Shown: positions 9,433 to 18,568 of the stretch, piece after piece
Layout: every line of letters begins with the position of its first letter
Position numbering within the stretch: the stretch's first letter is position 1
NCBI GenBank assembly: GCA_021324365.1
Contig: JAJPJE010000103.1
Coordinates: 1 to 63,332, forward strand
DNA from: Terriglobia bacterium
Lineage (GTDB): Bacteria; Acidobacteriota; Terriglobia; Terriglobales; Acidobacteriaceae
Length of the DNA: 63,332 nt
Direction: 5' to 3'
Made by a program: the position numbers and the translations under genes
The notes under the pieces: generated by a model
What the model was told of the DNA's origin: nothing
Database searches by the model: none
The model's input: the letters and a program-made list of their open reading frames with translations, nothing else

Positions 9433-9666
9433 TTAGATCTTCTCAGTGCAGCGCACGTTTGCGACTTCCGCTTCCAGCGCTTCCTCGATCTCTGGTGAGT
9501 GCCGCTTACCGCGCGCTACCATGCTCACATAGGAAGCGGCGACATTTAGCCGCCGCGCAACGCGGGAAAACATTCCATAAAAACGGCGGTGTAAGTCCAG
9601 TGGCGAAAGACGTTTGCGACGAGAATTTTCTTTGCGTTCTGTCATTGCCAGTATCGAAAACTCCAT
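9433..9666 (-). CDS. small helix-turn-helix DNA-binding protein
   Basis: 77 aa from ATG 9666; earlier and later starts exist (9753, 9645). A basic RRKR segment precedes the helix-turn-helix-like stretch VARRLNVAASYVSMVARGKR, resembling lambda-repressor/XRE-type recognition helices, followed by an acidic helix EIEEALEAEV. It is probably a cytoplasmic regulator. It is convergent with the barrel gene and divergent from the LD-carboxypeptidase, which it might regulate (inference only). Confidence 0.6.
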   Translation of the reverse strand: MEFSILAMTERKENSRRKRLSPLDLHRRFYGMFSRVARRLNVAASYVSMVARGKRHSPEIEEALEAEVANVRCTEKI

Positions 9667-9820
9667 TTTCTTAACTCTTCGATGCTGCTCTAATTGTGAA
9701 GTGGTGCCTGAGCATTTCGGTGCTGCCGGACAGTTCCATTCTGTGACAGTCACGTTCTATGTACCTTTGGTTTGAATTCGTACGTGAGTGGCAGCTCGGT
9801 TTTCGGTTACTATCAAGTTG

Positions 9821-10810
9821 ATGTCCGCACAGGAAGCCGTGGTAAAACCGCGAACCTTGCAACCCGGCGACACGATCGGTATTGTTGCGCCGGCCAGTCC
9901 GATTCAGCGTCCGTTGCTGGAAGCGGGATGTCAGTATCTGCGCGAAGCTGGTTACCGGACGTTTTACTTCGACAACATTTTTCACGAAGATATGTACTTT
10001 GCCGGACCGCCCGATCAGCGCGCCCGCGACATCGAGGAGATGTTTGAGCGTGACGACGTCAGCGCCGTCTTGTGTGCTCGCGGTGGTTACGGCGCGAATT
10101 ATGTCCTTCCGTATTTGCGACTGGACAAGCTGAAGAAGTTTCCAAAGATATTCATGGGCTATAGCGATGTGACGTCGCTGCTCACCTGGATGAACGACGC
10201 GGGCCTGGTTGCATTTCACGGCCCGATGGTTACGAAGGATTTCGCGAATCCGAACGGGGTGCATTGGGCCACATTCAATGCATGTGTGAGCGGCCGTGTG
10301 AACTGGGTTCTGGATACGCACGCGATTCCCGAGTTGCGCGCCATCGTCCGCGGAAGTGGTGAAGGGATCCTGTACGGCGGTTGTTTGTCTCTGCTTGCTG
10401 CCTCCATCGGAACACAGTATGAGTTTCAGCAGGAAGGGAAGATCCTCTTCGTAGAAGACGTTGCAACCAAGCCCTACCAGATTGATCGCATGCTCATGCA
10501 AATGAAGCTCGCGCGCAAGTTCGACGGTGTTCGCGGAATCATTTTTGGAGAAATGCTGGATTGCGTTCAGCCTGGCGGCCAGAGCTACACACTCGAGGAA
10601 GTGATCCGCCGCATACTCCGCGATTTGCATGTTCCTGTTGCGTTCGGATTGCCTTCTGGACATGTCCCGTACAGCAACATCTCACTTCCGTTTGGCGTGC
10701 GTGTCTCGCTGAGTGCAGACTATGACGAAGGTGTTCGGCTGGAATTTCTGGAGTCGGCAACCGAAGCTCGAGTCACATCGCCGTCGGTAGCGGGCAAGCA
10801 GAACGCGTGA
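9821..10810 (+). CDS. LD-carboxypeptidase (peptidase family S66)
   Basis: 329 aa from ATG 9821. The S66 serine nucleophile lies in GYSDVTSLL, preceded by the CARGGYGANYVLPYL motif; the other triad residues fit FVEDVATKPYQIDRM (Glu) and LPSGHVPY (His). It removes the terminal D-alanine from muropeptide tetrapeptides in the cytoplasm, giving tripeptide for recycling. Its stop overlaps the GTG start of mpl, so the two recycling steps are probably co-translated. The start is not backed by a clear ribosome site; GTG 9788 is possible. Confidence 0.9.
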   Translation: MSAQEAVVKPRTLQPGDTIGIVAPASPIQRPLLEAGCQYLREAGYRTFYFDNIFHEDMYFAGPPDQRARDIEEMFERDDVSAVLCARGGYGANYVLPYLRLDKLKKFPKIFMGYSDVTSLLTWMNDAGLVAFHGPMVTKDFANPNGVHWATFNACVSGRVNWVLDTHAIPELRAIVRGSGEGILYGGCLSLLAASIGTQYEFQQEGKILFVEDVATKPYQIDRMLMQMKLARKFDGVRGIIFGEMLDCVQPGGQSYTLEEVIRRILRDLHVPVAFGLPSGHVPYSNISLPFGVRVSLSADYDEGVRLEFLESATEARVTSPSVAGKQNA

Positions 10811-12249
10811 CAAAGAAATTCATGACTGCTACCAGGCATATTCATCTTATTGGAATCTGCGGCACGGCAATGGCCTCGCTCGCCGGAATGTTGAAGGCGA
10901 GAGGTCACTATGTTACGGGATCGGATGCGGCTGCCTATCCGCCTATGTCTGATTTCCTTTCATCCCTGCAAATTTCGGTCGCGCAGCCGTTTTCCGAAAA
11001 GAATCTTGATCCCCGCCCTGATCTCGTGGTCATCGGCAATGCCATGTCTCGCGGCAATGTGGAACTGGAGTACGTGCTCGACCGACGTATCCCGTTTCTA
11101 TCGATGCCGCAGCTTTTGCACGATGAGTTCTTAAAACAGCGCGACGTCATCGCGATAGCGGGAACACACGGCAAGACCACCACCACCTCGATGCTCGCGT
11201 GGATCTTCGAAGTTGCGGGCCGCAAGCCTGATTTTCTGGTGGGCGGTATCGCCGAGAACTTCGGCAGCAGCTTTGCTCTTGGCGGAGGGGAAAACTTCAT
11301 CATCGAAGGCGACGAATACGACACGGCGTTCTTCGACAAGGGTCCCAAGTTCCTGCATTACTTTCCAACCTCAGTCATTCTGACTTCCGTTGAATTCGAT
11401 CATGCAGACATTTATGCGGACCTTGCAGCCGTGAAGACCGCGTTTAAGCGCCTGATCAACCTGGTTCCACGCCGGGGTCGCGTCATTGCCTGGGACGGCA
11501 ATCCCAACGTGGATGAATGTGTTGCGAAGGCGTTTTGTCCGGTGGAGCGTTATGGCTTTGGTGCCGATTCCAGGTGGCGAATCGTTGACATGCAGTTCCA
11601 TCCAGACCGGACCAATTGGAGTGTTTTGCGGGACGGGCGCTCGTGGGCAGAGTTTGAATTCCCCCTCGCTGGCGAGTACAACGTCCTAAATGCAACGGCT
11701 GCAGCGGTTATGGCTGCTAGCTACGGCATTACACCTCAGCAGAGCATAGAAGCACTGCGTAGTTTCCAAAGCGTAAAGCGCCGCCTGGAAGTTCGCGCAC
11801 AGGTGGATGGAATAACCATCATAGACGACTTCGCTCACCATCCCACCGCGATCGCGCAGACATTAAAAGCCCTGCGCACGCGCTATCCTGGACAGCGGCT
11901 GTGGGCCATACTGGAGCCGCGATCAAATACTCTGCGTCGGAATGTATTTCAGCCGGAGCTGGCTTGCAGTCTGGCCGTAGCGGACGAGGTGGTAATCGCG
12001 GACATCTTCAGGCCCGAAGCAGTACCCGAGAAAGACCGTCTGGATCCCAACGCAGTTGTTGCGCTGCTGGCGAAAGGGAATAGGCCCGCCCGCATTCTTC
12101 CGAACGCCGATGCTATTGTTGAGCAGGTAGCGCCCGAGTTGCGTTCCGGCGATGTGGTAGCCATCCTTTCGAACGGTGGCTTTGGCGGAATCTACGAAAA
12201 GCTGCCGCAACGAATCGAATCTTTGCGCGAGGTGAAAGCTCGAGTTTGA
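10807..12249 (+). CDS. mpl: UDP-N-acetylmuramate:L-alanyl-gamma-D-glutamyl-meso-diaminopimelate ligase
   Basis: 480 aa. N-terminal HLIGICGTAMASLAG nucleotide-binding loop, ATP loop GTHGKTTTTSML, the EGDEYDTAFFDKGPKF segment that separates Mpl from MurC, and C-terminal DDFAHHPTAI. It joins recycled tripeptide directly to UDP-MurNAc, bypassing MurC/D/E. The product of the upstream LD-carboxypeptidase is its substrate, so the gene pair forms a complete salvage step. GTG 10807 overlaps the upstream stop by 4 nt; ATG 10822 is an alternative. Its own stop overlaps the next start by 4 nt. Confidence 0.95.
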   Translation: MTKKFMTATRHIHLIGICGTAMASLAGMLKARGHYVTGSDAAAYPPMSDFLSSLQISVAQPFSEKNLDPRPDLVVIGNAMSRGNVELEYVLDRRIPFLSMPQLLHDEFLKQRDVIAIAGTHGKTTTTSMLAWIFEVAGRKPDFLVGGIAENFGSSFALGGGENFIIEGDEYDTAFFDKGPKFLHYFPTSVILTSVEFDHADIYADLAAVKTAFKRLINLVPRRGRVIAWDGNPNVDECVAKAFCPVERYGFGADSRWRIVDMQFHPDRTNWSVLRDGRSWAEFEFPLAGEYNVLNATAAAVMAASYGITPQQSIEALRSFQSVKRRLEVRAQVDGITIIDDFAHHPTAIAQTLKALRTRYPGQRLWAILEPRSNTLRRNVFQPELACSLAVADEVVIADIFRPEAVPEKDRLDPNAVVALLAKGNRPARILPNADAIVEQVAPELRSGDVVAILSNGGFGGIYEKLPQRIESLREVKARV

Positions 12250-14105
12250 AACGCCAGCTTGCGACAGCCGCGCTGTTTTTTGTTACTTTCACATTCCTCT
12301 CCGTCCAGCGGCTCTTAGCGCAGGCTATCTCCGAGCAAACTTGTCCGGCCTTTACACACAGCGGTGCTGTTGGTTCCGACGATTGGAAATACGACATTTC
12401 TCTTGCTGACCGGCAGGCGCAGATTGTTCATGTCCGCATTGGGCTTAACCCCACATCGCCAGATTTGAAAGTGCAACTCCCCGTGTGGAATGCGCTGTAC
12501 CAGGTTCGTGACTTCTCGCAATTCATTCAGAACCTCCGGGCAGCCGACATCAATGGGGTTACGGTGATGCCTGTGGTCGTCGACAAGACCACCTGGCGTG
12601 TTCCGAATGCAACCACCATTGATTACGATTTTGTGGCGGAAATGCCGGGGCCCTTCGGGGCGGAACTTAACTTCAATCACGCATTTTTGAACCTGGCCAT
12701 GCTACTGATGTATCCAGTAGGGGCACCGAGGGAGGGTATGCGGCTCCGCTTTGCAGGAGTACCTGCTGGTTGGCGGATAGCCACGCCGCTGCCTACAGTG
12801 CCGTCTCCAGATCAAGGACAGACGACATACTGTGCCCCAACTTATGACCTGATGGTCGATTCTCCCGTGGAGATTAGCAATTTCCGGGAGAAAGACTTCG
12901 ACACTAGTGGCGGCCACTTTCGAATCATCGTGGATGCAGACCAGCAGAATTACTCGATGGACGATTTGAGTCGCATTCTGCAAAAGATCGTTGCTTCAGA
13001 GATTTCCTGGATGGATGACCGGCCGTTTCAACAATACATGTTTATCTATCACTTTCCGCGAGGGCCAGCCCACGGCGGCATGGAACATGCTTATGCGACT
13101 GCCATCGAGGCGCGTGCGCCGGTGCAAGAGGATCGGATTGGGTTCGCAAGCGTGAGTGCGCATGAATTCTTCCATCTATGGAACGTGAAACGCATTCGGC
13201 CGCAGTCGATGCAGCCGATCGACTACACCAAGGAGAACTACTCTCCTTCGCTTTGGTTCAGCGAAGGAGTGACCAGCACCGTTGCCGATTCCACGCTCGT
13301 GCGTGCCGGGTTAATTACGGAGAAGCAATTCCTCAGCCGATTGGCGGCCGAAATCGGTGAACTGCAGAGCCGTCCTGCGCATTTGACGCAAACCGCGGAA
13401 GCATCCAGCATAGATGCCTGGCTGGAAAAGTATCCCGCTTACCACGCCCCTGAGCGCAGCATTTCGTACTACAACAAAGGGGAATTGCTGGGCATTCTCC
13501 TGGATCTAGAGATCCGCGAGGCGAGCTCGGGCACCAAATCACTACGAGAGCTTTTCCAATGGATGAACGAGCAGTACTCAAAGCAGGGGCGCTATTTTCC
13601 TGATGCCGCCGGAGTGGAGCAAGCCGCTGAGGCGATCACCGGAAAGACCTTTGAAAGCTTCTTTCAGTCTTATGTCTCAGGATTGAAAGAAATTCCCTAT
13701 GACGATTTCTTTCGGACAGTTGGGCTTAAGCTCAAGCAGAAGAGGGTGACCGTCGCCGACCCTGGATTCACGACAAGCTCGAATTTCAGCGGAGCCGCTA
13801 TTGTTGATTCTGTGGATCCAGGCAGTGATGCAGCGAGGCAGGGAATTCGACCTGGGGATGTAATTCGACAAATCAACGGAGAGCCGGTGACCAGCTTTGC
13901 TTCACAAATGTCCTCCGTGGAGCCCGGCAACAGCATGCGGCTCAGTATTGGCCGAGGTGGTTACGTTTTGGATGTGCAGGTAATTCTAGGTACCCGAAGC
14001 CGCACCGAATATGAACTGGCGAATGTTTCTCACATGACCTCTGCTCAACGGGTTCGTCGCGACGCCTGGCTACGCGGTGAGGCAGAGTCGGCCCCAACTC
14101 ACTGA
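12246..14105 (+). CDS. exported M61-family aminopeptidase with C-terminal PDZ domain
   Basis: 619 aa. It has an N-terminal signal peptide (core LFFVTFTFL, cleavage near LLAQA), an M61 N-domain, then the zinc site HEFFH in the segment AHEFFHLWNVKRIRP (about residue 306), with the third ligand Glu in WFSEGVTS. A PDZ domain (about 500-590) includes the ARQGIRPGDVIRQINGEPV loop. M61 enzymes are zinc aminopeptidases preferring glycine or alanine; here it would act in the periplasm. The TTG start overlaps the mpl stop by 4 nt. Its place after the muropeptide genes hints at peptide turnover in the envelope. Confidence 0.9.
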   Translation: MKRQLATAALFFVTFTFLSVQRLLAQAISEQTCPAFTHSGAVGSDDWKYDISLADRQAQIVHVRIGLNPTSPDLKVQLPVWNALYQVRDFSQFIQNLRAADINGVTVMPVVVDKTTWRVPNATTIDYDFVAEMPGPFGAELNFNHAFLNLAMLLMYPVGAPREGMRLRFAGVPAGWRIATPLPTVPSPDQGQTTYCAPTYDLMVDSPVEISNFREKDFDTSGGHFRIIVDADQQNYSMDDLSRILQKIVASEISWMDDRPFQQYMFIYHFPRGPAHGGMEHAYATAIEARAPVQEDRIGFASVSAHEFFHLWNVKRIRPQSMQPIDYTKENYSPSLWFSEGVTSTVADSTLVRAGLITEKQFLSRLAAEIGELQSRPAHLTQTAEASSIDAWLEKYPAYHAPERSISYYNKGELLGILLDLEIREASSGTKSLRELFQWMNEQYSKQGRYFPDAAGVEQAAEAITGKTFESFFQSYVSGLKEIPYDDFFRTVGLKLKQKRVTVADPGFTTSSNFSGAAIVDSVDPGSDAARQGIRPGDVIRQINGEPVTSFASQMSSVEPGNSMRLSIGRGGYVLDVQVILGTRSRTEYELANVSHMTSAQRVRRDAWLRGEAESAPTH

Positions 14106-14106
14106 T

Positions 14107-14829
14107 ATGCGCAGCCTTCTGACCCTCATATGGTGGTTGGTGATGACACCGCTCACCGCGCTATGGGGATTTCCCTGGACGCTTATCACGGGGAAGATCG
14201 ATGCCATGTATTGGGCAGCCATGTGGGTTGCCCGCACGGGCGTTCGCATTGCCGGCATCCGCTGCAAGCTGATTGGATTGGACCAGCTGCCGATGACCAC
14301 TAACTACATCTTCATGTCTAATCACGTGTCCAATATTGATCCGCCACTGCTGATCCCCCTTCTGCCGCGCCGGGTTACTGTCATGGTCAAGAAGGAACTC
14401 TACAAAGTCCCGATCCTAGGGTCGGCGATGCACATGGCGGACTTTGTACCAATTGATCGAAGTAACCGAGAAGCTGCAATCGGCAGCATTCAGGAGGCTT
14501 CTACCGTGGTTGAGAAAGGTCTGGACTTGGTGGTTTTCCCTGAAGGGACCCGATCCCCTGACGGTAGCCTGCTGCCGTTCAAGAAGGGCTCCTTTCATCT
14601 GGCAATGGATACCGGAGTGCCTATCGTGCCCGTAACCATACTTGGAACGGAAAAGCTGCTGCCGCGTGGCGCCAGAATCGCTCGCCCCGGCGCGGTAAGC
14701 ATTGTTTTTCATCGCCCTATCGACCCCCGGCAGTTTTCCGACCGTGATGTCCTGATAGCGGCAGTGCGCGAAAGTGTTGCCAGTGCGCTTCCGGCTAAAG
14801 GCGGGAGTGACTGGGATAAGGTTACCTAA
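14107..14829 (+). CDS. plsC: 1-acyl-sn-glycerol-3-phosphate acyltransferase
   Basis: 240 aa from ATG 14107, one base after the M61 stop; GTG 14077 would overlap that gene. Acyltransferase motif I is NHVSNIDPP (NHx4D) and motif III is FPEGTRSPDG. An N-terminal hydrophobic helix anchors it to the inner membrane. It acylates lysophosphatidic acid to phosphatidic acid in phospholipid synthesis. It is the last gene of the packed run that begins with the LD-carboxypeptidase. Confidence 0.92.
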   Translation: MRSLLTLIWWLVMTPLTALWGFPWTLITGKIDAMYWAAMWVARTGVRIAGIRCKLIGLDQLPMTTNYIFMSNHVSNIDPPLLIPLLPRRVTVMVKKELYKVPILGSAMHMADFVPIDRSNREAAIGSIQEASTVVEKGLDLVVFPEGTRSPDGSLLPFKKGSFHLAMDTGVPIVPVTILGTEKLLPRGARIARPGAVSIVFHRPIDPRQFSDRDVLIAAVRESVASALPAKGGSDWDKVT

Positions 14830-14924
14830 TTTGGGTCTTCGCTTACTTTGGTCACATCCAGCATGACAGGAATTGTGGTATCAAGAGCGCGTAGAATCTG
14901 CCGATAGTCTGGCCGGGAGTATAA

Positions 14925-15290
14925 ATGGCCTGGGAAGGCAAAGAACGGCGAAGCGCTCCGCGGGCACGCTGTGTGCTACCGATCGAGCTTAGCTCCGAAG
15001 GAGCTTCCTTTTCTACCCACGCCGAGACAACAGATGTTGCGCTGTGTGGCTGCTACGTTGCCAACCGGTTTCCTCTTTCTATCGGAACAAAACTGTCCGG
15101 TGAGCTTTCCATCAGCTCGAGACGCATTAAGGTACTCTGTGAAATCATTACGATGGACCCAGGGGTGGGCAACGGTATTCGATTCCACAACATGTCAGAT
15201 GATGACAAAGCGGCATTGAAAGCTTTTCTGGAGAGCACCGGCAAGAGCGAATCGGAAGCGCAATCCGATTCCGGCTTCATTATCCGCTGA
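14925..15290 (+). CDS. PilZ-domain protein
   Basis: 121 aa, essentially one PilZ domain. The c-di-GMP-binding RxxxR motif is seen as RRSAPR near residue 8, and the second motif appears as DVALCGCYV, a variant of (D/N)xSxxG. Such proteins transmit c-di-GMP levels to motility, polysaccharide or adhesion machinery. The ATG has GGGAG 5 nt upstream. An HD-GYP c-di-GMP phosphodiesterase is encoded at 24.7 kb, so second-messenger parts are present in the window. The C-terminus is convergent with the REC-PAS gene. Confidence 0.85.
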   Translation: MAWEGKERRSAPRARCVLPIELSSEGASFSTHAETTDVALCGCYVANRFPLSIGTKLSGELSISSRRIKVLCEIITMDPGVGNGIRFHNMSDDDKAALKAFLESTGKSESEAQSDSGFIIR

Positions 15291-15291
15291 T

Positions 15292-16086
15292 CTACAGTCC
15301 CTTCTTCTCGATCATGCGGGCGGTAAGCGCGACTCCATCGCGTCCATCGTGCAGCTTTAGAGAAAACACCAGGACGTTCCATTGCCAGCGTGAGCTGCGC
15401 GTGGGTAATTGCGGCAGGCCGCGAAATCCGCGATCGATATAAGTTTCGTGCGTGTCCGATACGGTGCGAATCACTTCGCGCCAGCCATCGCCAAGTTCAG
15501 GGAATTGTTCGAACAGGTTTTTTCCGACAAACCAGCCGCGCTTGCGTTCGAAGAATGACGCGAAGTAATCGTTGACGTATTCGAAATTGCCATCCCGGTC
15601 GAGAATTTCAAACACAACGTCTTCACCCATTGAGAGACTGATGCGGCTGTAATAAAAATCCCGCGCATCCACGACAACTGGCTTGCCCCGCCGCTTTGCT
15701 TCGAAGGTATGAAGCGCTGTAAGTAGGTCGTTCACCGAACTGTATCCTTTGAGCAGATGGATATCGGCAATACCTCCAAAACGACGCTCGAGGGTTGCCG
15801 ACATAATGATGATCGGAACTTCGGGGCGCTTTTTGCGCAGCGTATCGGCGACTTCGGTCCCAAATTGTCCGGCTCCGAGGTGGTAATCGAGAACCGCGAT
15901 GTCGATGTCGTGCAGCTTGCCCTCGGCATCTTCAATTCGTGATGTCGCGACCACTTCATAGCCATTCTGGCGCAGGATAGTTGCACGGAGCAGGAGATTG
16001 TCCTCAAGGTCGTCGAGCAAAAGAACGCGAATCGGCTTGCGTTCTTCCGGTTTTTTGCCGTCTCCGATTTGCCGAATATCTGCCAT
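15292..16086 (-). CDS. response-regulator receiver plus PAS domain protein
   Basis: 264 aa from ATG 16086. The receiver domain (about 15-125) has the acidic pair LLLDD, phospho-acceptor Asp in VLDYHL, Thr/Ser in IIMSAT and Lys in LLKG. A PAS domain follows (about 150-250), with the typical DVVFEILDRDGNFEYVND start. It has no kinase, DNA-binding or GGDEF output domain, so it is either a signal relay or an adaptor. It is alone between the PilZ gene (convergent) and lpxD (same strand, 100-nt gap). Confidence 0.83.
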   Translation of the reverse strand: MADIRQIGDGKKPEERKPIRVLLLDDLEDNLLLRATILRQNGYEVVATSRIEDAEGKLHDIDIAVLDYHLGAGQFGTEVADTLRKKRPEVPIIIMSATLERRFGGIADIHLLKGYSSVNDLLTALHTFEAKRRGKPVVVDARDFYYSRISLSMGEDVVFEILDRDGNFEYVNDYFASFFERKRGWFVGKNLFEQFPELGDGWREVIRTVSDTHETYIDRGFRGLPQLPTRSSRWQWNVLVFSLKLHDGRDGVALTARMIEKKGL

Positions 16087-16188
16087 GAATACAAATACCG
16101 TTCTACACAAGTCAGTACATCAGCAACAGTGATCCAAATCCAGATCGAATTCGCGGCAAGATAACGTCATTGACTGTGCACCCATCAC

Positions 16189-17199
16189 TCAATGCGCGCC
16201 TTTCTCACGTGATCCGAGCGCCCGGATTGTTTTTGCCAACTCCGGCAACTTGTTAAAGACCGCAACAGCCCGCAGCCACTGACGGTTCTCGATCGCAGGA
16301 TACCCGCTTACCGTTATTCCCGGTTCCACGTCGTTGGGAATGCCGCTTTGTGCGGTCGCGATCGCACCATCTCCAATTTTGCAGTGGCCCGCTACTCCTA
16401 CCTGGCCGGCAAGAATGACTTTGTTACCCACCTCGGTCGAACCGGCCAGACCCACCTGCGCGCATAACAGAGTGTCTTCGCCGACAGAACATCCGTGTCC
16501 CACCTGTACAAGGTTGTCGATCTTCGCTCCTCGTCGGATTCGCGTTTCGCCAATGCTGGCGCGATCCACGCAGGCATTCGCCTGAACTTCCACATCATTG
16601 TCCAGCCTTGCCGGGCCAGACTGAACGATTTTCTCCCACTGCCCGTTTTCGCTCTTTGCGAATCCGAAGCCATCCGCGCCAATCACGGCGCCATTCTGCA
16701 GAACAACACCGTCGCCAAGCCGGCAATATTCCCGGACGACGGCATGTGCGTGTGCAAAGAAGTCATTGCCGATCCGAACTCCCCGATAGATCACCACGTG
16801 CGGCAAAATCACGCAGCCATCGCCAATTACTACATCCTGATCGATGACGACATAAGCTCCAATCGACGCGTTCTTTCCGATCCGGGCTGTAGGATGAATT
16901 TGGGCGGTGCCGTGAATTCCGCTCGCGTACTGCGGAGGCTGATAAAAAAGTTGAAGCGCCCGCGCAAACGTCAGGTATGGATTCGAACTGCGCAATGTGC
17001 TTACCGAAACCGTCGGGAAGTCCTCGGAAACGATGACCGCCGAAGCCCTGGTTGACTTCACGGCGGACGCATACTTGGGATTAGCAATAAACGTCAGCTG
17101 TCCGGAGCCTGCCTCTTCAATTCCGGCAATGCCCGTAATCTCGGTATCCGATCCGTCAATATGGGCGCCGAGTTTCGTTGCTATATAGGAGAGTCTCAT
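16189..17199 (-). CDS. lpxD: UDP-3-O-acylglucosamine N-acyltransferase
   Basis: 336 aa from ATG 17199 (MRLSYIA); further upstream starts would add a non-homologous 52-residue tail. The N-terminal uridine-binding domain is followed by a long left-handed beta helix of hexapeptide repeats. The catalytic His sits in QVGHGCSVGED, and ADGFGFAK is a conserved LpxD motif. It adds the N-linked acyl chain in lipid A synthesis, so the organism makes LPS. The usual neighbours bamA, fabZ and lpxA are absent here. Confidence 0.95.
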   Translation of the reverse strand: MRLSYIATKLGAHIDGSDTEITGIAGIEEAGSGQLTFIANPKYASAVKSTRASAVIVSEDFPTVSVSTLRSSNPYLTFARALQLFYQPPQYASGIHGTAQIHPTARIGKNASIGAYVVIDQDVVIGDGCVILPHVVIYRGVRIGNDFFAHAHAVVREYCRLGDGVVLQNGAVIGADGFGFAKSENGQWEKIVQSGPARLDNDVEVQANACVDRASIGETRIRRGAKIDNLVQVGHGCSVGEDTLLCAQVGLAGSTEVGNKVILAGQVGVAGHCKIGDGAIATAQSGIPNDVEPGITVSGYPAIENRQWLRAVAVFNKLPELAKTIRALGSREKGAH

Positions 17200-17342
17200 G
17201 GCAAAATGCACCGCCGTTTGTTGCGTAGGTAACGGCTGGATGCGCAAACAGATTCTACTAAAGGCGGCCTGAAAGCTTCGGATCGTAAAGAGAGTAGAGG
17301 CCCCAAGCGACGGAATCAAGGCGATGGGGACGTCCAGCCGGG

Positions 17343-17355
17343 GTTGAAATTTCAA
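17343..17355. promoter_or_regulatory. 12-bp palindrome before the small barrel gene
   Basis: TTGAAATTTCAA (17344-17355) is a perfect palindrome placed just before AAGGAG and the ATG at 17373. It could be an operator or part of an AT-rich leader. No matching copy was noticed elsewhere in the window. Confidence 0.25.
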
Positions 17356-17372
17356 AATTAAGGAGCTGGTTG

Positions 17373-18050
17373 ATGCGACACTGGTTGGTGTCTCTGTTGT
17401 TGCTTGTGCTATCGGCCTCCGCCCTGGCTCAGCAAGATTATGTTGGACGCTTCGATGCCTACGGTGGTTATTCTTTTCTCGAATCTGGCAAATTGAACTT
17501 GTTTGAACGTGGATTTAACGGCGAGTTTGGTGTGAACGTGAAGCGTTGGGTCGCTCTGGGATTCGACTTCAGCGTTTTTACCGGGCACTCTTCTTTGACG
17601 CCCAATAAGCTAAACCCAGCAACGCAAGCACAGCTGCTTCCCATTCTGGCGCTTCTCCCACCTGGCGCAACCATCAGCGTTCCTTTCAATACGACGACTT
17701 ACACCTACAGCGCTGGACCGCAGATCAACATTCGTAAGCTCAAGTCGGTCACCTTCTTTGTCCGGCCCGCGTTGGGAGCTCTTCATCAAGAAGTGACCGC
17801 AAAGCCAGGAGACCCTCTTACCGGAGCAATTGTCGCTGGACTGATTGGTCCTAGTAATAAGACCAGCAGCACGGCAACGTTTTACGGCTTCGGTGGTGGC
17901 TTCGATATCAACGCGACGAAGCACGTGGGCATTCGCATGGCCGGTGACTTCGTACACTACGCCATCTTCCAGAGCTTTCTCAACGGAGGAGAGAACGCGA
18001 TACGTTTCTCGGTTGGTCCTTCCTTCCACTTCGGTGGAAACGTGCAGTAG
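17373..18050 (+). CDS. small outer-membrane beta-barrel protein
   Basis: 225 aa from ATG 17373 with AAGGAG 7 nt upstream. A signal peptide (SLLLLVLSASALAQ) is followed by alternating hydrophobic strands such as YGGYSFL, GFDFSVFTGH and FYGFGGGFDINATKHVGIRMAGDF, typical of an 8-stranded OmpA/OmpW-like barrel. It is probably structural or a small channel; no function can be assigned. It is divergent from lpxD. Confidence 0.78.
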   Translation: MRHWLVSLLLLVLSASALAQQDYVGRFDAYGGYSFLESGKLNLFERGFNGEFGVNVKRWVALGFDFSVFTGHSSLTPNKLNPATQAQLLPILALLPPGATISVPFNTTTYTYSAGPQINIRKLKSVTFFVRPALGALHQEVTAKPGDPLTGAIVAGLIGPSNKTSSTATFYGFGGGFDINATKHVGIRMAGDFVHYAIFQSFLNGGENAIRFSVGPSFHFGGNVQ

Positions 18051-18082
18051 GGAAGAGCTTCCGGTTGAAGTGATTTGTGGAA

Positions 18083-18568
18083 TTATTCGCTGAACATGGG
18101 CACCTGACGCGAGTCGGGAGGACGCGTGGCAGGCTTTCGACGACGAGTTCCGGGTGCCCCAATCACCGCCAGTACCGTGATGTCGTGCAAGGCACTCTTG
18201 GGAACGAAGATCCGTTGAGTATTCGAGCGCGCATCCGGCGGATTCACGAAGTACCCTTCCGGCGGATTCTGGGTCAGATCGTTGGGCATCATTCCTTCCA
18301 CTACATCGTTATCTCGAAAGCTGAGCCGAACCCATAGGCCCTCAGTCCGGGGTCGCGTCGTAAAAGTCTTGCGGATCAGATCCTCGGTATCGCCAAAATC
18401 CCGGACGAAGTAAACGCCTTTCACATCTGCCAAGTCGACGCTGACGACTTTGCCGGCGAGGTTCAGGAGCTCCAGCTTGCCGTCCACGAGAAAGGCCGGA
18501 GCAACGTGACCCTGCATCGTGTCACGGTCGAACTTGCGAACGATAACTTTCTTATGTGTCGACGCCAT
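18083..18568 (-). CDS. conserved hypothetical cytoplasmic protein
   Basis: 161 aa from ATG 18568 (MASTHKKV); GTG 18592 would add 8 residues. The protein is beta-rich, with a possible small barrel around GKVVSVDLADVKGVYFVRDF, then TTRPRTEGLWVRLSFRDND and a basic tail RRRKPATRPP. No signal peptide or membrane segment. I recognise the style from acidobacterial genomes but no established function. The ends are convergent with the small barrel gene. Confidence 0.65.
   Translation of the reverse strand: MASTHKKVIVRKFDRDTMQGHVAPAFLVDGKLELLNLAGKVVSVDLADVKGVYFVRDFGDTEDLIRKTFTTRPRTEGLWVRLSFRDNDVVEGMMPNDLTQNPPEGYFVNPPDARSNTQRIFVPKSALHDITVLAVIGAPGTRRRKPATRPPDSRQVPMFSE

Noticed and set aside
9671-10663. 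330-aa leftward open frame
   Set aside because: It lies antisense to the LD-carboxypeptidase, which has clear catalytic motifs and overlaps mpl; the antisense product has no recognisable features.
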